From Linderina pennispora (Eukaryota; Kickxellomycota; Kickxellomycetes; Kickxellales; Kickxellaceae), in assembly GCF_002104995.1 (NCBI RefSeq), contig NW_024468280.1, positions 1-64,000 of the forward strand: 64,000 nucleotides of DNA, given 5' to 3'. Each line of letters starts with the position of its first letter. Positions within the stretch are counted from its first letter, which is position 1. Made by a program: the position numbers and the translations under genes. The notes beneath the pieces are model-generated. The model had not been told where the DNA came from and ran no database searches. It saw nothing but the letters and a program-made list of their open reading frames with translations. Positions 34,839-46,700 of this stretch are shown piece by piece.

Positions 34839-35039
34839 GCCTGGCTTTCCCTCCAAAGCTCTCCTGTGCAGACTCAGGTATTGTGCCGCAGTGTAACCGG
34901 GATGCCAGGCAGCGGCAGGGAGCACCGTGGTGGACATGGTGTCTCTGCCTCTTAGCCAGGGTTCATTTAATTTGATAATCTGTGATCCGCTCGAAAAATG
35001 CATGTAAACAGCTTTGACGCGTGGTTCAGCATTTGTTTT
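34839..35039 (-). repeat. Dispersed ~200-bp repeat, copy 1
   Basis: About 85% identical by eye to 47036-47236 on the opposite strand. Shared blocks include AAACAAATGCTGAAC, GCATTTTTCGAGCGGATCAC, ATGTCCACCACGGTGCTCCC and AGGGAAAGCCAGGC. In both copies the same end faces the 5' end of a gene 90-100 bp away (TPX2-like here). Both copies keep an open frame starting MSTTVLPAAAWHPGY of at least 34 codons. Confidence 0.8.
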
Positions 35040-35129
35040 TGCCTTTCAACTGAGCCACCTTTGACTAGTTCCTTAGCTTCTGTTTTTTTTTAAATTAGTG
35101 TATGCAAGCAAGGTATCAGCGCTGAAACA

Positions 35130-36995
35130 ATGGACAATAGAACACAGCGGCCTACAACACGACGGAGCCCAGGCAGCGGGCAGCATACGTCCAAAACAAC
35201 ACCTAAGAAATCGCCAGTGCGTGGCAAATACAATGGCAAGGCAGCCGACGTGTGGGAGTTTGACGCGCCGCGGTTTTACGACTTTCAGAACACCCGGACA
35301 CCCGGCAAGGCAGATAAGTGGTTTGGTAGGTAGCTTTGGCTATTTGAGAGTTGGAGAATGCCAAGGGAAATTGAGCTTGGTCACTAAAGAGCACGCTTAT
35401 TTTGTAGATATTTCGCACCCGACGCCAGCAATCAAGCCGACAAAAGCGTCGCGCAACTACTCGAATGATATCTTCTCGCCAGATAGCGTAGACAGCTTCA
35501 CACCGAACCGACCATCATTGACTCCATCCCGGGTGATCGAAGCGGACGGAAAGCTTCTGTATGACGAGTCGAAGGATAGCCCGGGGCCTGTAGGCGGTGT
35601 GGTCATCGAGGACGTGCAGTTTTCAGATTCAGACGAGGAGCAGGAGTACGAAAAGTGGAAACAGAGGCAACCGCTGGCGCAGAATATGTCAGAGAGCGAT
35701 AATGAAGGGACGGTGGAGCTCGCCAGCATGTATGACCAGGTGCCAGAGAAGCAGAGTGGCATTACAGTGGGGCCCTCTGCTAAACCGCGAGCGTTGAAGG
35801 CGAGGCGGCTGGTGCCGAAGCCCGCGCCAAAGAAGGGATACAAGCCGCTGACGGTTCCGGTTGAGCGAGGGTTTATGCGGCCAACCAAGGGCGCGCAGAG
35901 CCGGCTACTGCAGAAGCAGCACGAGAATCTGGCGCAGCAGGCGGCACTCGAGGCCATTGCGCGGGCAAAACGGCGGAGTAGGGCGGAGCAGCCTGGAACA
36001 CTGACGGTCCCTAAGCCATTCCAGTTCCACGAGAACGCACTTAAGGAGGGGGAACGGGAAAAGCAGGCAGAGTCGAGTCGGGGGACAAAGCGCAAGCAAA
36101 CCGAGGAGACAGAGCTGGAGGATCGGCCGCGTCCAAAGGCACTTCGGCCCACGGTGCCCAAGACACCGCAGTTTGCAACATCCCTGCGTGTGCGGCGAGC
36201 AGCGGCGGAGCCGATCAAGACAGCACTGAAGCCCAGCACGGCGAAATCGGCAGCTAGTGCGATTCTTGCACGGCTGTCGCCGCTGCGGCCGACGATCGCC
36301 AAGCCATTTACGTTCCGCAGCGATGCGGTCGTGGAGAAGCACCTGCAGCGGCTGCGGGCGGAGATGGCGAAGCTACGAGCAGAGGAGGAGGCGCGGCGAC
36401 AGTTCCAGGCACAGCCGCTACCCGAGTTCCCGACACCGCAGAAGCCGGCGAGGCGAACAGTAGTGCCTTTGCAGGCGTCGCCGTTCAACCTACAGACGGA
36501 GGTGCGTGGGGCGGCGTACCAGCGGCAGCTGCGGGCGCGGCTGGAGGAGCCTAGAGGAGCGGCAGCGGAAGCGGCGGGAATTCAAAGGCGCAGCCAATTC
36601 CTGAGTCGCTGGACCGGCCGTTTGTTCCAGCAACGGTGCCGGCCAAAGTGACGCAGCCCGAGGAGGTGGTTTTGCAGACGGAGGAGCGCAGTGAGGAGCG
36701 GCGGGTGTTTGACGAGGACCGAATGCGGCGCGAGCGAATTCGCGAGGAGGTGCTGGCACGCAAGCGGTTGGAGGACGAGAAGCGGGAGGAGGCGGAAATG
36801 CGGCAGCTGCGGAAGCTGCTGGTGCATAAGCCTGAACCGATCCGGCAGTACCGGCCCACGGTTATCCAGCCGTCGGACCGGCCACTGACGGTGCCCAAGA
36901 CGCCCAAGTGGCACGTGCGCAGGCGGCGAACAAGCACGGCCGACAGCGCAACCGACGTAGAGAGCGATGCGGCGCCGGAGAGCCCGCCGCAGTAG
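35130..36995 (+). CDS. TPX2: TPX2-family microtubule/spindle protein, with two apparent frameshifts
   Basis: Spindle assembly factor of the TPX2 family. Exon 1 is 35130-35325 (MDNRTQRPTTRRSP, with the early WEFDAPRFYDF motif). An 82-nt intron follows (GTAGGT...TAG); exon 2 starts at 35408. Repeated TPX2 motifs are visible: VPKTPQFATSLRVRR, KPFTFRSDAV, FQAQPLPEFPTPQKP, SPFNLQTEVRG and, at the end, IRQYRPTVIQPSDRPLTVPKTPKW. The frame must shift twice: an extra C at 36550-36551 and an extra A at 36584-36586. With both removed the sequence reads LEERQRKRREFKAQPIPE and continues into PFVPATVPAK. Both shifts are single bases in runs and lie in a region with similar shifts in neighbours, so sequence error is likelier than a dead gene. 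Total would be about 594 residues. Confidence 0.82.
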
Positions 36996-37037
36996 ACAGT
37001 TTTACAGGAAGATATATTAGAAGTCCCATTGCTTCAG

Positions 37038-37587
37038 TCAAGCTTGCTTGGTGCCGTCTTTGAGCCCGAGGCTGTAGCCGATCATAAAGCCGCGCTGGTA
37101 GTCGTCGCCCAGCTCAAGTGGCTCGTGGAACGGGTTGACCGGGAACAGCTCGCGACGCGTCTTCTTTTGGTTCTCCTGCTCCAGCTGCAGGTTCTCGTAC
37201 CATTCGTGCAGCTGACTCGGACTGTCGTCGTATGACTCGCGGACGCGGATCTTTGACCCGTTGAGCGCCGATCCGTCGCCATTGCTGATAGCCTTCTGGA
37301 CCATGAGCCCGACTGCCTCAGTCTCATCCTGTGTAGGCGGCGGGAGGATGGGCGGCGTGCCTGGTGTGTATTCGCCTACGTAGAACCGCACAATAGCCTG
37401 TTGCAGCAGGCGGCCGGAAACATGCGATTCGAGTGGGATCACGTCCCAGACGCTGCCGTACTGCTCAAAGTGCTGCTTCAGGTCAGCTGCAGTTGTCTTT
37501 AAGGGTGCCGTAGCGGACGTGGACAGAGAGGCTGGCGAGACCGCGTGTACCGAGGCGGTGTACAATTTGTGTTGTCCGGCGAAGCAT
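37038..37587 (-). CDS. Mitochondrial RRM-like protein, paralogue 1, with an apparent frameshift
   Basis: Starts at ATG 37587 with an arginine-rich presequence (MLRRTTQIVHRLGTRGLAS). An RRM-like fold follows, with KTTAADLKQHFEQYGSVWDVIP and a degenerate second half. It ends DDYQRGFMIGYSLGLKDGTKQA. To join presequence and body, one extra A in the AAA run (TTT at 37498-37500 on the plus strand) must be ignored. It resembles the gene at 37857 in presequence (RGLAS), RRM start and a glycine-tyrosine C-terminal motif (GYxxGxxDG). Role probably in mitochondrial RNA handling; this is inference from presequence plus RRM. About 182 residues. Confidence 0.65.
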
Positions 37588-37816
37588 TGGTAATAAAAAA
37601 GTAAGCAGGTGAATAGGAAATAATTGGGCCACAGAGACAGGAGAAGAAGGATTCCAGAGGCTGGCTGGTCTGGGGTTCCAGGATCAAGCTGATCTGTTTA
37701 TCTTTGGCGCGACTTTTTTTGAGCTCAGCATAAAGGAGGGCGAAAATTTTCTGCTCACTGCAATCGCCCTAGAAATGCAATCTCGATCCGCTTTGCTTTC
37801 TCCCTCTCCTCTACGC

Positions 37817-37828
37817 TTTTATATATAT
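37817..37828 (+). promoter_or_regulatory. TATA-like element before mitochondrial RRM gene 2
   Basis: A TTTATATATAT run about 30 nt before the ATG at 37857. Unusually close, so the 5' UTR would be very short, or the true TATA function is elsewhere. Confidence 0.35.
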
Positions 37829-37856
37829 CTGACTTCCGCACAACCAGACACCAAAA

Positions 37857-38415
37857 ATGTTCGGCACCACCCTTCGCACTGTCGCCACCACCGCTATGCG
37901 CACGCAGCGCATCCAGACGCGCGGGCTCGCCTCGAGCATCCTGTACGTGACCAACCTGCCCCTGGGTACGACCGAGGAGAAGCTGGCGCCGTTGTTTGAG
38001 AAGTACGGTCCCGGTCTACGAGTACCACTTCCCGCAGGCGCGCAACCAGCAGCCGTACGCGAATGCGTTCATCAAGCTGTACAGCGGCGATCTGCCGTCG
38101 ACGATCGAGGAGCTGGCGGCGCTGCCGGCGCCATCGGCCATTGAGGTCAGCGATGTGGCGAAGCGCGGCTCCGACGCCATCGCCGAGCTCAACCAGCAGG
38201 ACTTTGGCGGCCGTCCGCTGCGCGTGGGCTTTGCTCACAAGAACATGCCTGATGCGATCCAGTTCCATGCACGTATGACGCTGCGCAAGAGCGCCGACCC
38301 CGAGTTCGCTGCCAACATCAACAAGCGGCAGAACGAGAAGGGCGGCTACTCGGCTGGCTACAAGGACGGCTTCAGGGACGGCCTGGCACAGGCCCAGAAG
38401 GACGCCAGCCAGTAA
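37857..38415 (+). CDS. Mitochondrial RRM protein, paralogue 2, with an apparent frameshift
   Basis: Starts MFGTTLRTVATTAMRTQR with a mitochondrial presequence ending RGLASS, then the RRM RNP-2 strand ILYVTNLPLGTTEEKLAPLFEKYGPV and the RRM body PYANAFIKLYSG to FGGRPLRVGFA. It ends GGYSAGYKDGFRDGLAQAQKDASQ. The frame shifts at 38010-38014 (CCCGG where CCCG is expected); without the extra G the protein reads KYGPVYEYHFPQARN. About 185 residues. Divergently arranged with its paralogue at 37038-37587, about 270 bp apart. Possibly an RNA-binding factor of the mitochondrial matrix. Confidence 0.7.
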
Positions 38416-38464
38416 AGACACTTGAGAGTTACGTAATAAAATCATTTATGTGGTCTATCTTTCT

Positions 38465-39669
38465 CTATTGCTGCTGGCACTCGGGCTGCGCGCCAGCGTA
38501 GGCTGTCGTAGGCGTCGGCTGCTTCCCCACCGAATGCGTGCCGGTTGGCCCGCACACGTGCCTTCGAACTCATCGGTCGAGATGGGCTTGGCTGTGACTG
38601 CATCCACTTCAGCGTCCTTGGCGGGCTCCGGCCAGCGAGTCTTTCGGCAGCATGTTGACCAGCTCTGCAGCTGGGCTTCCACGCGCGGTCGGGGAACTTG
38701 ACGCTGAATTTGACAAACAAATCGCCCGAGTCGCGCGGCCGCTTAGCCCGCGGCATGCCCTCGTTCTGGATGCAGACCACGTCCCCCGGCTGGATCACGC
38801 CCGCATGCGTGACGTGCAGCCCACGGCCATCGAGGCTGGTGAGCAGCACGCGCGACAGCCCACACAGCTGCCTCGGCCAGATCGATCTCCACATTAGCCA
38901 CCAGGTCGTCGCCGGACCGCTCAAACACACTATGCGGCTTCTGCTGCAGCACAAACATCAGGTCGGCTGGCTCCTTGCCCGGCTCCTGGTCGCCCTTGCC
39001 CTGGAGCAGAATCGTCTGCCCGTCAGCCATGCCCCGCTCGATTAAAATCTCCACTGTATCCTTCTCATCCATCACCCGCTCGCCCTTGCACTTGCGGCAG
39101 CGGTACTTTTCTGGGATGATCTTGCCAGAACCATGGCACGCCTGGCACGAAACCTGCTGCTGCGAGATCAGACCCGGCCCGACCTGCCGTGCTGCCACCC
39201 TGAAGCCCTTGCCATCGCACGTGATGCAGTCCCGCAGAACCGACTTCTTGCCGCCCAGGCCCTTGCAGTGCTTGCAGGGCACGGAGCGCACCAGCTTCAT
39301 GCGCATGCGCTTGCCCTTGTATAGGTCCTCAAGGCTCACGCCGAGCGGGTGCCGTTCGGCCCGCGGCCCCCGCGGCGGCATATTGAACATTCCGCCCTGG
39401 TCGAAGAACTCGGAGTACATGTCGTTGAATCCGAAACCATCGGCGCCGCCACTGGGCATCCCATCGGGGCCGTACTGGTCGTACGCTGCGCGCCTGTCTG
39501 GGTCACTAAGGGTTTCGTACGCATGGCTGATCTCCTTGAACTGGTCTGCGCCCTCGGGATTCTTGTCCGGGTGGTACTGCATGGCCAGCTTGCGGTACGC
39601 CTTCTTTATGTCGCTGTCCGTTGCTGTCGGCTCAACCCCCAGCACGTCGTAGTATGATTGAGAAGACAT
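38465..39669 (-). CDS. YDJ1: Type I DnaJ/Hsp40 co-chaperone (YDJ1/DNAJA-like), 3' third with several frameshifts
   Basis: Hsp70 partner that stimulates ATP hydrolysis and delivers unfolded clients. From ATG 39669: J domain [20 protein letters not shown] with HPD, a G/F region (GGADGFGF), and four zinc-finger repeats [24 protein letters not shown] and CRKCKGER. Client domain I runs intact to VEIDLAEA at about 38870. Beyond that the family sequence continues but jumps frame at about 38868, 38685, 38665, 38632, 38552 and 38500. Following it through, recognisable pieces are [38 protein letters not shown] and a last segment ending PECQQQ at the stop at 38465, a plausible CaaX farnesylation box as in Ydj1. 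All changes are single-base indels with no nonsense codons in the followed frame, so I favour sequence error over a pseudogene. Confidence 0.8.
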
Positions 39670-39977
39670 TGTATATTCTATAAAGTGAAGAGTGAAGGAG
39701 AGCTGACTGGGTCGCAGGAACGGCGCCCATCAATGCAAAAAGCAGCAAAAAGTGTGGAACCAGGATTTCATAATCAAGCATCTGCGATCATCGCCCGCTT
39801 CCAGCCAGCTCCAGCGCGCGCTGCTGCGAACATAGTAGTGTGTTCAAGGTGCCTTCGATTCTTTTAGCCGTCTGAGTTTCAAAAAAGATGTCTGTTCACT
39901 AAAACGAAGAAAGAAAATGATATCTAGGCCGGCAGCATTGCCATCCGCACAAGTAGCGACGCGACAGAGATTGCCGT

Positions 39978-40729
39978 TTAGTCGTGCTGGACGAAACCCT
40001 TGCCAGCGTAGCCCTCCGACGAGATACCGCTGATGGGGTTCATGTTGGCCTCGCGGGCAATCTCGTTCGAAGCCTCCTGCCACTCCTTGTTCAGCGTGCG
40101 CTGCTTGGGAACTACAGCAACAGAAAGAACGGTCACATTTAGTGCGGGGTCATAGATACCGCCGAAACACAGATGCCGTTACACCCACGTGAAGCCAAAG
40201 TGGGAAAAATCCGGGCTCTTATCAAGTGATGATAGTCATGGCCGACAAAAAATCTCCCCGGCCTGGATCGATGATAATCGAAGCCGCTGAGAATGAATTA
40301 TGTACTTACCCGACGAGCGGACCAGAGACGAGATGGTGAAGCTGACCGCGATGGTGGCGATGACGCCGATGGCCACCTTCATGTTGTCTCCCTTCTTGAC
40401 GTGCGGGCGGCGGTAGTTGTGCGGGCCGTACGTAGCATAGTAGACTATTGCGAGAGATGTCGTTAGCCAAATGTGCCCCGCTGAATTTGCCCTGATTCAC
40501 CACCATTGCAAAAGTCCTGTCTCTACTTACTGGCCTTCTTGTCCTCAGCGGAAACCTTGGTCCAGTCTCCCTTCATGACCTCGTTGAGCCGCTTGATAAC
40601 CTGCACCTGCTCGGTCTTGGGCAGAGTCGCAAAGGTCTGCTCGGCCTGGGCCAGGACGGGCGCCGAGGCAGTCGACTGGAAGCGACGGCCAGAGAGCTGG
40701 GCAGCACGGACAGCAGCGTTGCGGAACAT
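39978..40729 (-). CDS. COX5: Cytochrome c oxidase subunit IV (Cox5-type)
   Basis: Nuclear-encoded subunit of respiratory complex IV. Three exons: 40729-40531, 40444-40310 and 40111-39978, with introns of 86 and 198 nt, giving 155 residues. The presequence MFRNAAVRAAQLSGRRFQS is typical of mitochondrial import. The body shows VIKRLNEVMKGDWTKVSAEDKKA, then YYATYGPHNYRRPHVKKGDN across the splice. One membrane helix follows (MKVAIGVIATIAVSFTISSLV), then the intermembrane tail TLNKEWQEASNEIARE. The subunit IV family layout is clear; fungal names vary (Cox5a/b). Confidence 0.88.
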
Positions 40730-41446
40730 TTTTGAAAGGAAAGTCTTTTGCGTAAATGAAAAAACGTAGACAAGGAAAAAGAAGGAGCCGAATTGAGAAT
40801 TCGAAAAAAACAAAAAAGATTTGAGATTCGGCGTCTAGCTCGATTTTCTTGTTCAGCGATTATAGCGCAAAATCGCCTCTGGGCCCATGCAGCTGGCGAT
40901 TTCAGCGCAACTGGGGCCAGACCGGCGCGCTTTGGGCCTCCCCACCCGCTCCCCAGCGCATAGGGCCGGAGATAACGATCAGCAGGACGAGATTAGATGG
41001 CGATCTGATCACGGGATTAGGAATTGGGCCACGCCGAATCTGTGCTGACGAATTCTCCCTCCATCAGCAAGACTTTTGACGCCGCCCAGGCGATATGTTC
41101 GCGGGTTGCAGCGGGTGTGGAGCTGGCTTTGCTGCAGAGGCAAAAGAGCGCTAAAAAAGCCGACAGCCCAAGAATAAGCCCTTTGAACCCCTCGTTGGTC
41201 GCATGCACCTTTCTCTCCCTCCCATACACTTTTCTCTTGCCAACTTTTTAAAGCGCCCTTCTCTTGCCCAAGCTACCACCGTGTCTCCCCACACGTTTTC
41301 ATTGTACAAGGGGTTTCTCGCTCTACTTTCCCACCACGCTTATTTTTTTCGTTTATTTCTCTGGATTCCTGGAAACAGCATAGGCACGCTCCAAGCACAC
41401 GGACACATACAAAATTACTAATTTGCAACAGTAAAATAGCACCACA
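40730..41446. other. Divergent intergenic region between COX5 and the USP10-like gene
   Basis: No gene seen. T/C-rich runs near 41200-41350 precede the right-hand start, a common feature of fungal promoters. Confidence 0.45.
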
Positions 41447-43567
41447 ATGCCGGCGAATTGGGCTTCCGTAACAAAGGTATGGTGTCGGATTCAGCCAACT
41501 GTGCCTTGGGGATTTCGCGGCCAGTGCAAATGTGACTAATGTGTGCAAGCAATCTATTAGAGTGGAACTACGCAGACTGCCAGCAAGCCCACAGCGGCGC
41601 AAAAAGAGCGGAAGCACCAGCAGCAGAAGACTGCTCCTAGAAACAATTACGCACCCAGCATAGCGGTACCCCAGATCAATCCGGACATTGAGCAGTCGCT
41701 GCTCAAAATCGGCCGGCTCGCAATCAACGTTGCCAAACACCAGCGAGATGTTAAGGTAAGCGAGAAATTTTTACCAGCGCACCAAAATTTTCAATGTGCT
41801 GGATTTTTTTGTTGAGCCCACCGCTCCCCCGCTCAGCAGCATGATGACTAACAGCCATACACCGTCCTCCCTGCCGTATTATGTAGCTCCCGCTCTATAT
41901 TCCTGACGATCCAGGTAAGGATTCGGAGCAGATGAGCATTGCTAGCAGAAGCACCCTATGTAGCGCAAGTACAATAACGTCCTCACTTATCTTAATTACC
42001 CTGCTGCATGCATCCGCGTTTACACACAATAGTCTACTGGAAAAATCAGCTGAACCAGCGCCGACTGCGTAAAAAAGCCAGGCGTGACCGCAGCAACGGC
42101 ATTGTCGCGCCACCAGCGGCAGGCACAAAACCGCAGCCCAAATCAGAACAGCAGCCAAAGGAAAGGCCAGTAGACACAACCAACCCGCCCGAGTCCGAGG
42201 CTAAGCCTGCACCAGCGCCCAAACCAAAGCCCAGCAGCTGGGCACAGTTGATAAAAGATGGTCTGCCGCCCCCCAGCAGCAACCCCGCAGCCAATGCATC
42301 GAAGCCTGGTACCAACGGTGTAGCAAATACATCAGGCATTGCGGGACAGGGCAGCGGAATGAAATCTGGAGGATTCAGGTCTCTGGAGGAGGCACTGGAG
42401 AACTGGGCTGTCGCATTTGACGCGCCGCCGGTCCAGCCGCGCGGGCTAGTCAACACAGGCAACATGTGCTTCATGAACGTGGTCCTGCAGGCCCTGCTGT
42501 ACTGTGCGCCGTTCTACAACATGCTGTGGAGCATCAAGGAGAACGTTGCATTCAGCTTCAACACATCCACACCGTTGCTAGAGGCTCTGATCCAGTATGT
42601 GCACGAGTTCAAGCGAGATCGCACAGCGCTGGCTCAGCTGGCCAGTGAGCTGGACGAGCCATTTGTTCCAGAGAACGTGTATGAGGCACTGCGGAAAAAG
42701 AACGTGTTCCAGACCCTGCGTGGGCAGCAGGAGGACGCGCAAGAGTTCATGAGCTATCTTGTCGACGGAATCCACGATGAACTGGCGTCGATAATGCAGG
42801 TGTACCAAGCAAAGCGGCAGGGTGCTGCGGTGGCTGCCAACGGCGCAAATGTGGCTGCAGACAGCGATGACTGGCTTGAGGTCGGCCACCAGAACAAGGC
42901 CAGCCTCGTACGTGATGGCGGCGCATCAACCAGGACGCCGATATCGCAGATCTTTGGCGGCTCGCTGCGCTCAACCCTGAGCATCCCCGGCGCAGCCCTG
43001 GCTGGGATCAGCAGCGGCTCAATCTCCCGCGCGCCGCAGAGCTCGAATCGCGAGCCGTTCCAATGGCTGGCACTGGACATCTCGTCGGACAGCGTCGAGT
43101 CGATCGAGGACGCCTTTGACGAATTTGTTGCCCCCGAGGTCATTGAGGGCTACATGCCGCTGCCTGGTGGCAGTGCTGTGGATGCCACCAAGCAGGTGCT
43201 GCTCGAGAGCCTGCCACCGGTGCTGATGCTGCACCTGAAGCGCTTTGTGTTCTGTCCAAACGAGGGTGTGCAAAAGGTGCACAAGTTTATCGAGTACCCG
43301 GCCACCCTGACGCTGTCGCCCAAGTGGTTTGCCAAGGGTGCCAACGTGGCAAAGTACCGCAACGCAAAGTACCGCCTGACCGGCGTCGTGTACCACCACG
43401 GCTCGCATGCGTCGGGCGGCCATTACACATGCGACCTGCTCAGGGCCTCAAACGAGTGGCTGCGCTTTGATGACGTTGACATTGACTGTTTGAGCTCAGT
43501 CGACGATGCACTGGACGAGAAGAAGGACCGCACTGCGTACATTCTGTTCTACACGATTTGCCATTAG
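41447..43567 (+). CDS. Ubiquitin carboxyl-terminal hydrolase, USP10/Ubp3-like
   Basis: Deubiquitinase of the USP10/Ubp3 type, which acts with Bre5/G3BP in vesicle transport and selective autophagy in other organisms. The model has four exons: 41447-41476, 41561-41755, 41887-41914 (28 nt) and 42033-43567, giving 595 residues. The N-terminal third is disordered and Pro/Lys-rich. The catalytic domain starts at GLVNTGNMCFMNVVLQALL (nucleophile C230), with QQEDAQEFMSYLVDGIHDEL typical of USP10 and a His box HASGGHYTCDLL (H548), then WLRFDDVDI. The domain ends within ILFYTICH. An insert between 280 and 330 (ADSDDWLEVGHQNK) is also seen in this subgroup. Introns all sit in the non-catalytic N-terminus. 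Confidence 0.9.
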
Positions 43568-43749
43568 ACTATTCTCAATTGATGCCCTAGCCTCTATGTC
43601 CCTTATGAACACGTGTATGTAATCATTTGAGCGCATGCTGGTGTCCTGGTCCAGTGCCAATGCCATCCACGGCTGCTGACTTTTTTTTTATAGATAGCTG
43701 AGACTTGAAACAGTGAAGAAATACGGGGGAAGATGCTAGATATGCCCAA

Positions 43750-46700
43750 CTATCTTCTGCGGGCGCGCTTTTGCGGGTGCTCATTGTCGCTGTCGCCAGG
43801 GACACCGCGCTTGTCGTCGTACGCCTTGGCCTTCTTCTCCAGCTCGTCCCAGTCCTCGCCCGACTCCTCGTCCTCATCAACGTCGCTGTCAGAGGCATCG
43901 CTTTCGGTGCCAAAGTCCGACTCTTCCTCCGACGACTCGGACTCGGACTCGTCAAATTCATCCTCAGACACGGTGAACTCGCTCTCCTCCTCCTCGGACG
44001 ACTCGCCCTCAGCATCTGAGTCGTGGGCCAGGAACCCCCAGCCGCCGTCCTCGAAGAACCCAGCGGGGTCCTTGTTGACCGTCTTCATGATCTGGGCCCA
44101 GTTGAGGTTGACCGGACCCTCAGTGTAGGCCAGGTTGACAGAGTCCAGCCACTCCTTGACGTTGTCGAGCTGCTTCATCGGCACCGTGTTGACGTGCACA
44201 GGCGCACGCTTAAAGTCCTTGAACACAAACACCATGTCAAAGTTCTTGAGGCCAAACTGCACGCGCTCCAGGTGCACAATCTCGACGTCGGCCACGGTGA
44301 TAATGAAGAAGGGAGTGTCGCTAAGGTGGACCAGGCACTCAACCGTGGGCTGCAGGAACACGTTGGCGCGCGCAGGCACACCGTTGAACCCGACCTCGCG
44401 GAACGGAGTGTCGACCTCGACCTCGTGGTTGCTGGCTTCGGCGATCTTGCTGGCGAATTCCTTGAACTCCTTGTTGAGCTGGCGGCGGCGGCGGCGCTCC
44501 TCCTGCTCAGCCTCAATCTCGTCCTCGTCGCCATAGCGGAAGCGCCGGCGGCGGTTGCCGGTCTCGTCGAACGACGCGTCCGACGCTTCACGGTAGAACT
44601 GGATGTCTTGCATCTTCTTCTTGCCCAGCATGATCGGGTTCTTCAGGTGCACATGGATCAGCACCAGCAGCTCGTTGTCGCATGGCTGGAAGAACAGATG
44701 CCGCACGTTGTTGAACAGAATGTCGATCGTTGCATTGTTGTGGCGCCCGGTTGACAGGTACCGGAGACCGTTGTTGTGGATCTCCAGTGCCGATGGGAAC
44801 CGCTTGCCATCAACCACCGGCCGCATAAACACATCAGGCAGTCGGATCGGCCGCCGGCCTGTGATCGGCACGAGACGGTCCTGCTGGATGATGTCGGCCA
44901 TTTGCGCTTTTTCGGTCTCACGCTTAATCTGGTCGCGCTTCAGCGACTGGATGCTGTGGAATATCTCGGCCATCCGCACCGCGTCGGTCGATCGGAACGT
45001 AAGAGAGCGCACAAATGTCGCCGTCGGGTCGTCAGTGGGCAGGTTTTCCTTCTTGCCCACACCCTGACCCGGCGACACCATGTTCAGGCGCAGGTAGACG
45101 TACTCGCCTTCGTCATTCTTGCTGATGTTCTTCAGCGCCGAGATGTGGAACGGCACCGCCATACCATAGATGGGCAGGACAATTGTGTCGGCGCGCTCAT
45201 CGACGATGATGCGGCAGCTCTGGGCCTCGCGCGGAAGAGCCGTCTCGCGCTTGTAGCTCTCAAACTTCTTGATAACCTGCTTTTCCTCGCCATCGTCGCC
45301 CTCATCGCCGGCAAAGCGGCGACGGCCGTCAACCAGCAGCTTGGAAATCAGCTCCTTCTGGTGCTCGCGGCGCTTGCGCATGCTGGACTCCTCCTCCTTC
45401 TCCTCGCTGCGGAACTTGGAGGGCAGAATGGCGGAGGTGCGGGTTACTGGCGCACGGCGGCTCGCAGAGCTGCTGGCACTGCTCTTCTCGCGCTTGGCCT
45501 CGCTCTTTGCTGCAGGCGTCGACTCCTCGTCGTTGAAGAAGAACAGCACGTCGTTGGGCTCTTTGCTGCAGACTGTCAGAAACTCGGCCCCCGACTCCTT
45601 GACCACCACCGTATCGACAAGCTGGTAGGAATAGGTGCGCGACTGGCTGTCCTTCGCCTTGGGGTTGGTCATGTTCTCCAACCCCACGCGTAGAGTGAGG
45701 ACCATGTTGACCTGCACAACCTCGTCGCATGTCGCCGAGATTATGTTGGTACCGTCACTCATCTCGATTCCAGTCACAAATCCACAGTTTTTGACAAAGT
45801 TTTCTGCGAGATCGGGCCGGTGCTCACGCACATACGCTACAGCCTGGCTGTAAATAGCACCCATCTTGACACCGGGCTTGACCCAGTCGAGCATCTGCTT
45901 CTGCAAGGTGAGCAAAAGCCCGTAGTTCCTCTCTTGCTCAGGCGTCGGATCCACCAGGAACGTACGCGAGATAGATGCGCTGTACATAAAGTACCGCATG
46001 CTCAGGGTGCACACCACGGTGCCTGCATGCAGCTGCGCTGTATCTGAGGCACCAGACGGCGACAGGTCATAGCGCCCGCCGCTCTGAACCACCGGATCAG
46101 TACTCCATTCGACCATGTCGAGCATCTTCACCTTGGAAAATAGCCGCTTGGACAGCTTGTCGTTGGTCAGCACACCCGTGATCCGCTCCGACATCTTCAT
46201 ATTGCTGACCTTCTTCTCTTGATCGAATGTGTTGGCCATGTCCTCGATAAAGAAATCCTGCATCACCGTCGAGCAAATCGATGCAGCTGTTTTTTCATAT
46301 TGGAGCTCCCCATCCTCCTTAAGCGCCAGCACGCGCGACAGCCCGTGGCTTACGTCAACCATAGTCATTGAGCCTTTGCTCGGCTCAAATGCTGTGTTCC
46401 ACTCGTCGACCAGCTTGCCACTGCTGGTGTCCTTGGCCACCACACCGACATTCGGCCCGGCCTCCTGGATGGTCGCAATCGTTTGATCGAATACCGTCTG
46501 GTTCTTTGCCGCGTCTTTGCCGTGGATGAGAATCTCAATAGGCACGCCGCCTGGCACGCCCTGCAACGGTTGCAGAATCTTGGCCTTCTTCGGGCTGGCA
46601 ATGATATACAGCTTGCTCTTCGTGAACAGCATCAGTGTGTTAGGGAACTCGTAGCCCAAGAGCCACATCTGCGTTGCAATCGTCTTTGTGTACGAGTTGG

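Noticed and set aside
34839-35039. tRNA-derived SINE reading of the dispersed repeat
   Set aside because: No recognisable A/B-box pair; the GGTTACAC stretch does not match the B-box consensus.
38465-39669. Calling the DnaJ gene a true pseudogene
   Set aside because: Only indels, no nonsense codons in the followed frame, conserved CaaX end and similar indels in neighbours point to sequence error.
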